From: DUZB01 sp964407525
GTDB taxonomy: Bacteria > Desulfobacterota > DSM-4660 > Desulfatiglandales > Desulfatiglandaceae
Length of the DNA stretch: 21,332 nucleotides
Direction: 5' to 3'
NCBI GenBank assembly: GCA_964407525.1
Contig: CAYOWC010000051.1
Location: forward strand, 1-21,332
The position numbers and the translations under genes are program-made. Shown here piece after piece: positions 15,690 through 21,332 of the stretch (positions are counted from its first letter, which is position 1; each line of letters starts with the position of its first letter). The notes beneath the pieces were generated by a model. The model worked only from the letters and a program-made list of their open reading frames with translations. It did no database searches and had not been told where the DNA came from.

Positions 15690-16604
15690 TCATTCTTCAT
15701 CCATATTTTCTTTGGCAAGGGCTGAAAGAATTTCCGCAGCCTTTTCGGGCCAAATTTCGGCTACCGATGCATATATGAAAGTTCCATCCTCATTCCGTAT
15801 GCCCAACCTTGCACCTTCTTGCAAAAGAAGAGTGAATATTTCGCTGTTTTTATGCATCACAGCAAGTTCCAGAGGAAACAGACAAACTTGGTCTTTTGTT
15901 TCCATTCCCTGATTCAAAAGCTTCGGTAGCTTTCCGGCTATCAAACGAACTTCATCACGCTTTCCATTGCAGATGCATTCTTCCAATAAAAATTTCTGAT
16001 CCTCTTCCGGCAAATTTTCCAGAGCATTCAGTTTGACAGCCTTATTAAACAGATAGTGATTTCCACATTTCATAAATTCGACGATGGGATATGAAGTCCT
16101 GCAAATCATACTACCCGGAAGGCAGTTTATATCCTGAGATGTCGATATCATCCCGGCATTCATATCAGCACCTTTGTCAATCAGGTATTCGGCAATATCC
16201 AGATGTCCATATCTAATGGCCTCTCCCAGTGCGGACCCGCTCCATTCCCAGTCCCCGTTTGTGTCAATCTCTTCATGGTGATAATTGATATCCACTCCGT
16301 TTTCCACCAACCAGAAAACAATATGAGAATGCCCGTTCTGTGCTGCAAAAATAAGCGGAGTCGGCAGTTCTTCACCCTTGTCGTCAATATCGGCCCCCCA
16401 TGCAACCAATTCTTTTGCCACATCCAGAAATCCGTCCTCACACGCCACGGAAAGCGGGTGGCCACCATCCGGGAATACGCCAGGGTCCCAGTTAAGATTA
16501 TTCACGGCATAAGCAATGAAATCTGTTTCCCCATTTCGGACAGCTATTTCAAAATCTTCCAGTTTTATTCCAGATTCTTCCATTTCATCATAATCAAGAT
16601 CCAT
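15690..16604 (-). CDS. Ankyrin-repeat protein
   Basis: A 304-residue acidic protein with no signal peptide or membrane helix. Ankyrin-type repeats are visible: HPLSVACEDGFLDVAKELVA followed by WGADID (about 48-74), TPLIFAAQNGHSHIVFWLVE followed by NGVDIN, SALGEAIRYGHLDIAEYLID followed by KGADMN, and later FPLELAVMHKNSEIFTLLLQ followed by EGARLG. Ankyrin stacks bind other proteins and have no catalysis of their own. It starts 15 bp after the methylase stop, with AGAGGA nine bases before the ATG at 16604, so it is very probably co-transcribed with the restriction-modification gene. It may be a partner or regulator of that protein, but this is inferred from position only. The frame is intact although its upstream partner is broken. 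Confidence 0.87.
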   Translation of the reverse strand: MDLDYDEMEESGIKLEDFEIAVRNGETDFIAYAVNNLNWDPGVFPDGGHPLSVACEDGFLDVAKELVAWGADIDDKGEELPTPLIFAAQNGHSHIVFWLVENGVDINYHHEEIDTNGDWEWSGSALGEAIRYGHLDIAEYLIDKGADMNAGMISTSQDINCLPGSMICRTSYPIVEFMKCGNHYLFNKAVKLNALENLPEEDQKFLLEECICNGKRDEVRLIAGKLPKLLNQGMETKDQVCLFPLELAVMHKNSEIFTLLLQEGARLGIRNEDGTFIYASVAEIWPEKAAEILSALAKENMDEE

Positions 16605-16619
16605 CTGATTTTTTCCTCT

Positions 16620-19145
16620 TTAACCACGGCTGGTGGGCAGATAGGGAATCGCCCCTTTTTCTTTGGCGGTTACAACCCGTTCCTCCAGATCCACAATACT
16701 CCCGATCATAAAGCGCGAAAGGGGGCCTTCGGGGTCTAAACCTACCTTATCACGGAACCATGCGCCCAGATCCTGGGGCAGCGGATAGGCTTTGCGCTTC
16801 ATGTAAGTAAGCAGTGCAAAATCACGGGTGATGAAGCTTCTCGGTTTGATTTCAAAAATGCCCCATTCCTTTTCCAACCAGCTTTCGCCTTCTACCCCTT
16901 TTTTCGACTTTTCATCCCCCTCCGTGAGAAAGGCATCTCCGGGCAGAGCGGGCTGATTCCGATCCAGAAGGGGGAAACCAGTCAGGACCATGGCATATTC
17001 TTCCACGGACAACCCATACAACTCAGCTACCCTGGCATCAATCTCAGCCCGGAGTTCAGCCCGTTTCCATAAATCACGCTCTGCGCTCTCATACGTCCAG
17101 GGTTCTTCGGGATGCACGGCATTCCATACTTCCGCAAGTTCCGGGGTGGTACAGTTAAGAGTAACCACCAACTGGCAAATATTTAAAGCTATTTCCGATG
17201 AGATGGCATCACGTTTGGGGATAGGAAGAGTTGAAAGAAAATTCCAAGTGAGGTTTGTACTGATCCGTTGCCGCATTAAAAAGTCACAACAATGAGAATT
17301 TAAGAAAGATATCAACAACAAAGACTCTTTAGTATTTTCAAGGATTAGGCAAGGGACTTTATGCCCTAATAAACAGTTTGAACTAATCATTGAAGCAAGA
17401 ATACTTCTTTCATTTGTTGCACCAGTAATATCACAAAAACCTATCCTGTCAGCTGGATTTTTGTGAGCCTCAACTTTGGACGCAAAAACCCTTGGTCTAA
17501 GTTTTTTATTTGAAACCGGCAAGTCTCTCCAAATGGCCTTCCGGCCTTCTCCTGAAACATAGGCTTTCTGGGAATGATCAAAAATGTGAACCATCCGGCC
17601 CTCATAAAGCGGAGAATAAATTTCACTAGGTAGAATCCGGTTGGGATCATTGCCCTTTCGGTCTTTTTCTGGGCTGTCTTCCGGATAATAAAAAATACTC
17701 AGCTCCTTGCCGTTGAAGTACTGCTTTTGCTCCGCATACCCGCGTGTCCGATACCAGTTTTCATCCGCCGAAACCCAGTATTCACCGCCTTCTGGCAAAT
17801 TCTTCGGTAATACAACAATTTTGGAATCCGGATGTTTCTTCTGAACCCACAGCCCCTCCTCATTTTTTTCCGGCCAAAGGCGGGTAAATCCTCTGGATTC
17901 CATCCACTCCCGTGTTTTGAACAACCAGGCGTCATTGCTCATATGCAAATCGGTACGATAGGTTATGTTCCAACCGCTGTCTGCATTGCCAAGGGCGGGG
18001 AAGTTTTTATGAAGCCGTTCAATCAACTGCACTTCCATGTCGGAACGGTTGTCAATCAGGGCCAGACTCTCCGGGCTGATGGCGGTAATGAAACCCCGGT
18101 TCAAAGACAGTGCCCTATCCTGCATCTTTCCTTCCAGAACCTGGGTATCCCGTAGCATAAAGGCAGCAGGAAATGAGTGCTTTTTTTCAGTTTTCTTGTT
18201 GGAAAACACCACGGCTGTAAATTTGAATCTGGAGTCTATGTTAAAAGCCCATTTACGATAGTTTTCAAAGGTGTAAAGGCTTTCCACACTCGCCTCTTCA
18301 AACAGAAGGCGGCGCAAACCGGTACAGCCCTGTCCCTGCCAGATGGTGGCCGGAAGCACCAGCCCGATACGCCCCTTTTCAGACACCCCCTGCCAGGATC
18401 GCTCCACAAAATATTTAAACAGATCCGGGTCTCCACCTGTTTTTTTGCCTTCAACAATGGCCCTTTGATGTTTATAAATGCCGGCGTTTACAAGAAACCA
18501 GTTCAGTTGTTTCATCATGGTTTCATAGGCCTGCCACCCTTCGGCGAGTCCCGGCTGTTCGGCTTCCATGTCCCGGATCAGGGCATCAAGGCTAAGACCC
18601 TGACGGTTGGCCACCTCATCGTTGAATGGGCCGTAAAAGTCACGCTTTGCGGGCTTGATCTTGTCCCACGGCGGATTGCCCACAATGGCGTCAAACCCGA
18701 AATGTTCCTTTAGTTCTCCCTGCTCTGTGAAGGCCACTTCCGGGAATTCCAGCTGCCAGTGGAAAAACCGCATCGGTTTAGGGCCATATCCTTTTTCCCG
18801 GGCCGCAATCACGCGTTTCAGAAAAGGATGCTGAATGGCCTTGTTCAACGCTTCACTTCTTTGGCCATGGTCTGTGATGCCGCAGATTCCTTTGACGCTG
18901 GCATAGAGCCCCTTGGCGCTTTCATAGACGGCAATACTTTCATCCTCCGGCTCTGGAATAAACCACTGTGCACACCATAGATCACACAGGATGCGGTGGG
19001 CTTTCAATCGGATATTCACCTCGTTAAGATACTGTGCGCGTTTGGCCTTCACATCGCTTGGCGTTCTGCTTGATCTCTGCAAAATGTCATGGACGCTTTC
19101 CAGAATGCCGGAAAACAGAGACGTATCAATTGGAAAAGGCAGCAA
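16620..19145 (-). CDS. Eco57I-like restriction-modification protein, C-terminal part (fragment 3 of 3)
   Basis: 841 codons carrying the second half of the methylase and the target-recognition part. The catalytic motif IV is GFDAIVGNPPWDKIKPAKRD (N157-P-P-W160), the N6-adenine methylase signature with the variant W of very large Eco57I-like proteins. A pairing motif, YKHQRAIVEGKKTGGDPDLF, follows. The C-terminal half probably holds DNA-specificity domains (KLRPRVFASKVEAHKNPADR, then FLSTLPIP typical of N6-MTase TRDs). The listed start, a TTG, is only where this frame opens; the sequence before it (about 19145-19165) continues the upstream fragment's protein in another frame, so one base has been lost or two gained there. 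The natural product would be one protein of about 1560 residues. An ankyrin gene follows 15 bp later. Confidence 0.85.
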   Translation of the reverse strand: MLPFPIDTSLFSGILESVHDILQRSSRTPSDVKAKRAQYLNEVNIRLKAHRILCDLWCAQWFIPEPEDESIAVYESAKGLYASVKGICGITDHGQRSEALNKAIQHPFLKRVIAAREKGYGPKPMRFFHWQLEFPEVAFTEQGELKEHFGFDAIVGNPPWDKIKPAKRDFYGPFNDEVANRQGLSLDALIRDMEAEQPGLAEGWQAYETMMKQLNWFLVNAGIYKHQRAIVEGKKTGGDPDLFKYFVERSWQGVSEKGRIGLVLPATIWQGQGCTGLRRLLFEEASVESLYTFENYRKWAFNIDSRFKFTAVVFSNKKTEKKHSFPAAFMLRDTQVLEGKMQDRALSLNRGFITAISPESLALIDNRSDMEVQLIERLHKNFPALGNADSGWNITYRTDLHMSNDAWLFKTREWMESRGFTRLWPEKNEEGLWVQKKHPDSKIVVLPKNLPEGGEYWVSADENWYRTRGYAEQKQYFNGKELSIFYYPEDSPEKDRKGNDPNRILPSEIYSPLYEGRMVHIFDHSQKAYVSGEGRKAIWRDLPVSNKKLRPRVFASKVEAHKNPADRIGFCDITGATNERSILASMISSNCLLGHKVPCLILENTKESLLLISFLNSHCCDFLMRQRISTNLTWNFLSTLPIPKRDAISSEIALNICQLVVTLNCTTPELAEVWNAVHPEEPWTYESAERDLWKRAELRAEIDARVAELYGLSVEEYAMVLTGFPLLDRNQPALPGDAFLTEGDEKSKKGVEGESWLEKEWGIFEIKPRSFITRDFALLTYMKRKAYPLPQDLGAWFRDKVGLDPEGPLSRFMIGSIVDLEERVVTAKEKGAIPYLPTSRG

Positions 19146-20746
19146 GAGCTGCTGATCGGATCTTCGCGTAGCTTTATTTTTTCATTTCCGGCCGGAACAT
19201 CAATGCCGTCTTCGTTCTTCAGAACCGCCCAGACAGATCCCTTCTTTGTTGTTTTTACCGCCAGGGCCGGCCGGGCAATGCGGGTCAGGGACGCTCCCAC
19301 AAGGCTGTTCCCACATTTCAGGTGATGATCCAGAAAGGAAAGGGAATGCCCGTAGCTTGCCGTATGGAGCCAGAGCGCCACCTTGGCCAATTCCACCGCC
19401 ATGGGGTTAAAGTCGATCCCGTAAATGCAGTTTTCAACCACTTGGCGCTTCCAGTAGGTGTATTCTTCGGGGCCGTTATCATCTAAAACCGTTTTGTCCA
19501 AAGGTTTGCAATTTAAGGTGAGGCGCCATGCCATCACATCCACCATTTTCACCAGAAAATGTCCGCTTCCCATGGACGGATCGAGTACTTTCAGGGCAAG
19601 AATTTTCTCGGCATCGTTTCCGCATTGATCCAGCAAAGGCAAAACCGTGGCGCGTACCACATGGTCCACAAGGCTGTCGGGTGTAAAATAAGAGCCGCTG
19701 GCCTTGCGCTCTCCTTTTTTGTTCCGCAGGGAAAGAAGAAAAGACTGCCCTATTTTTTCCATAACAAGGCGCTGTTCCAAAAACCCTTCATAAATATCCC
19801 CGAAATCCCGTACATCCAGATCGGCATAGGGAACCGGCTCGGATTCATCCAGGTAAATCAACCGTTTCAAGACCGAATACACCACATCATCGGTGAGTTT
19901 CAGTTTGTCCAGCTCCGTGTTGTTATCCGGGTCAAACAGGCCGCCGTTGTATGCGGGAACCTTATACTGATCACTTCCGATATTCACGGCATCAAACAGT
20001 CTTTTCAGCGCATCGAATCCGGTGCTCATTCGAGGTCTTTCACTTACAGAAAATTTACGGATGCCTTCAAAAACAGCTTTGGTACCCAGAGCTTTCGAAT
20101 ACAGCGTGACGATTCCCTTATCATCTCTTAACTTTAACAGTCCCTGAGCTTCCGCCTTGAGTACAAACAGAAGACGATACAGAAAAATTAAGGAGAGTTC
20201 ACGGAGATGGTCGAGCTGCGCCTGTTTGGGCTTTTCAGGAAACGTATTTTCCGGATGTTGCCAAAACCCCTGAGCAATTTCCTGAACGGCAACATGGGCG
20301 TTTTCCCGGAGGATATCCTTCACCCTGCGTGTATTGGCCTCGCTTTCTGAAAGCAGAAGATCCAGATAACCGCCGCTCACAGCAGGTGGTCCGAAAAAAT
20401 GCCAAAAGAGATTGAACACCGCCAGGTCTTCATCCTGGATCATCTGATTCTGAATTTTTGATTTTTCTGAAAGGTTTTCCCGCTCAATGATATGCTCAAG
20501 AAACAGCACAAGATCAAAGCGAAGATGTTCCTGGGAGGCGCCCGCCCGCATCAGGCGCCAGCATCTGCCATTGGTGAGCACGCCCCATTTTTTCCTGCAA
20601 CCTTTCAGATAACGGGAAACCTGTTCAATATCCTGTGCTGCACTGCCTTCTTTGGGAATGCCACTCTCCTCGTCCGCGCCAATCCCTTTTGAAAATTTTT
20701 TCGCGTCAACAATAAAATCCGCACCGGACAAAATGAGAGCGCACAA
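19049..20746 (-). CDS. Eco57I-like restriction-modification protein, middle part (fragment 2 of 3)
   Basis: 565 codons with the nuclease end and the AdoMet-binding half. The start of the frame has SGADFIVDAKKFSKGI, the D-x-K arm of a PD-(D/E)xK site, then QVSRYLKGC and KWGVLTNGRCWRLMRAG, as in type I/IIG restriction N-domains. Methylase motif X is GSYFTPDSLVDHVV (351-364), motif I VLDPSMGSGHFLVKM (387-401), motif II YGIDFNPMAVELAKVALWL and motif III DHHLKCGNSLVG. The last 50 or so residues are out of frame: homology should switch to fragment 3 near 19145-19165. The listed TTG start is not a real start; the protein continues from fragment 1 through an A6 tract. Without repair of both shifts the methylase would lack its NPPW motif. 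Confidence 0.82.
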   Translation of the reverse strand: MCALILSGADFIVDAKKFSKGIGADEESGIPKEGSAAQDIEQVSRYLKGCRKKWGVLTNGRCWRLMRAGASQEHLRFDLVLFLEHIIERENLSEKSKIQNQMIQDEDLAVFNLFWHFFGPPAVSGGYLDLLLSESEANTRRVKDILRENAHVAVQEIAQGFWQHPENTFPEKPKQAQLDHLRELSLIFLYRLLFVLKAEAQGLLKLRDDKGIVTLYSKALGTKAVFEGIRKFSVSERPRMSTGFDALKRLFDAVNIGSDQYKVPAYNGGLFDPDNNTELDKLKLTDDVVYSVLKRLIYLDESEPVPYADLDVRDFGDIYEGFLEQRLVMEKIGQSFLLSLRNKKGERKASGSYFTPDSLVDHVVRATVLPLLDQCGNDAEKILALKVLDPSMGSGHFLVKMVDVMAWRLTLNCKPLDKTVLDDNGPEEYTYWKRQVVENCIYGIDFNPMAVELAKVALWLHTASYGHSLSFLDHHLKCGNSLVGASLTRIARPALAVKTTKKGSVWAVLKNEDGIDVPAGNEKIKLREDPISSSCCLFQLIRLCFPAFWKASMTFCRDQAERQAM

Positions 20747-21195
20747 ACCGCTTTTTTGGTTTTACCAACAAGGTCCAGGGCGATCTTTTTTTTCTGCTCA
20801 TCTGAAAAAATAACAAGATCAGGTTTTTTGGTTCGGTTTTTTATTTCCTTTAAAAGCCCCGTCGACTCCATGGATTGCTGTTTTTCACATGCGAAGCTCA
20901 GAACTTCTTCGTAAAGCGGCAGTAGGAATCTGTTTTCAACGTTGTCTTCACTGGTTTTTGGCTTCATTTCGAGAGAAGACGGCAATCCAACACATGGGAT
21001 ATCTTTATATTTGCTTTCCGGTAAATCTTTCACAAACAGAGACCGAACGGAAAGCCAGAGTATGAGCAGTCTTTTCAAACGATCCCGCGCGTCCGACGGC
21101 AGTTCCCGCTTACGGGGAAAGGCCTCGTCGGAAAGAACACGTTCAAAATATGTGGAATTGAAGAGATTCGAGTGGTAAATATAAGATTCTTGCAT
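20605..21195 (-). CDS. Eco57I-like restriction-modification protein, N-terminal part (fragment 1 of 3)
   Basis: The natural start of the broken gene. The ATG at 21195 has GAGG seven bases upstream; the ATG at 21201 is too close to that site. The first 145 or so codons are in frame: MQESYIYHSNLFNSTYFERV, a basic helical region, ENRFLLPLYEEVLSFACEKQ, then RTKKPDLVIFSDEQKKKIAL, whose PDLVIF is the PD arm of a PD-(D/E)xK nuclease. After VGKTKKA the frame is lost at six T on the plus strand (20752-20757, read as A6). One more A would give TKKSGLCALILSGADF and join fragment 2 smoothly. So residues beyond about 145 here are not native. This is a type IIG-like enzyme by layout. The lesion could be a mutation, an assembly error or, less likely, programmed slippage. 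Confidence 0.8.
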   Translation of the reverse strand: MQESYIYHSNLFNSTYFERVLSDEAFPRKRELPSDARDRLKRLLILWLSVRSLFVKDLPESKYKDIPCVGLPSSLEMKPKTSEDNVENRFLLPLYEEVLSFACEKQQSMESTGLLKEIKNRTKKPDLVIFSDEQKKKIALDLVGKTKKAVCALSFCPVRILLLTRKNFQKGLARTRRVAFPKKAVQHRILNRFPVI

Positions 21196-21232
21196 CAACA
21201 TGCCTCGAGTTTCTTTTTGTTATGGGTTCCGG

Positions 21233-21332
21233 CTATATCTGCTCCTTAATCACGACATTCATCAGATCTGGTTTTGGGCCAAAATCCACTTTTGCAATGC
21301 CGGGTTGCTTTATGGGTACAGGTATTTCAAAT
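21233..21332 (-). CDS. 3' end of an unidentified gene (partial at right edge)
   Basis: The minus strand from the right edge has an open frame reading FEIPVPIKQPGIAKVDFGPK, then PDLMNVVIKEQI, and a TAG stop at 21235-21233. No family is recognised from 32 residues. It is thought real because a worn copy of the same tail (PGIDPKPNLMSAMI) precedes YhcG at 15444-15494, and because it ends 38 bp before the methylase start, a normal operon spacing. Confidence 0.5.
   Translation of the reverse strand, partial: FEIPVPIKQPGIAKVDFGPKPDLMNVVIKEQI
21238..21308 (-). repeat. Direct repeat copy B: intact gene tail in front of the methylase gene
   Basis: This is the partner of copy A at 15441-15494, same orientation, with the first 48 aligned bases about 85-90% identical by eye. 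Here the sequence is the coding end of the partial gene (KPDLMNVVIKEQI then TAG) and contains TTAAGGAGCAGA, the stretch that acts as ribosome site for YhcG in copy A. The two copies bracket the methylase and ankyrin genes, 5.8 kb apart. Confidence 0.7.

Noticed and set aside
20745..20765. Programmed -1 frameshift at the A6 tract
   Set aside because: The zero-frame codons are ACC AAA AAA GCG. The slippery heptamer would be C AAA AAA, which re-pairs poorly in the P site, and a second, non-homopolymer shift breaks the same gene. A mutation or sequencing error is simpler.
16620..21195. The large methylase as the missing BREX PglX
   Set aside because: It has an N-terminal PD-(D/E)xK nuclease region and would be about 1560 residues, larger than PglX. 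It is also separated from brxC by the whole nitrogen operon, so a self-contained type IIG-like enzyme fits better.

Overview
All recognisable genes in this window are on the minus strand, so the biological order runs from 21332 down to 1. The content suggests a Gram-negative, probably Desulfobacterota (former Deltaproteobacteria) chromosome. That is an inference from the amtB-glnK-glnD order, the sigma-54 promoter in front of it, and many short intergenic palindromic repeats; no rRNA or other marker confirms it. No rRNA, tRNA, CRISPR array or transposase was recognised.

Right block (14.2-21.3 kb), restriction and defence genes. At the right edge is the 3' end of an unidentified gene. Next comes a very large Eco57I-like restriction-modification protein (PD-(D/E)xK nuclease plus N6-adenine methylase), which two frameshifts break into three reading frames. 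An ankyrin-repeat protein follows 15 bp later, then a YhcG/DUF1016 nuclease. The sequence in front of YhcG is a decayed copy of the sequence in front of the big methylase, so the methylase-ankyrin segment lies between two direct repeats 5.8 kb apart. The YhcG gene carries a perfect 13-bp inverted repeat inside its coding sequence.

Middle block (9.5-13.8 kb), housekeeping nitrogen control. A textbook -24/-12 (sigma-54) promoter precedes amtB, glnK and glnD: ammonium channel, PII protein with its uridylylation tyrosine, and the uridylyltransferase that modifies it. The genes are tightly packed and look like one operon.

Left block (1-9.3 kb), a defence island. It starts with brxA, brxB and brxC of a BREX phage-exclusion system. 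Where pglX, pglZ and brxL would normally follow there is instead an AbiL-like pair (an SMC/ABC-type ATPase and RloB), then a RelB-like/RelE toxin-antitoxin pair, and finally an exported endonuclease/exonuclease/phosphatase-family protein cut off by the window edge. Nearly every junction in this block holds a copy of one palindromic repeat family built from 9-bp-phased CGAAT or ATCTG units: between nuclease and toxin, antitoxin and rloB, the AbiL ATPase and brxC, and brxC and brxB. I did not find these repeats in the nitrogen operon or the right block. This suggests defence cassettes assembled or shuffled through the repeats.

The most interesting features are the incomplete BREX core joined to an AbiL pair, the repeats at the cassette boundaries, and the duplicated gene tail with methylase and ankyrin genes between its copies.
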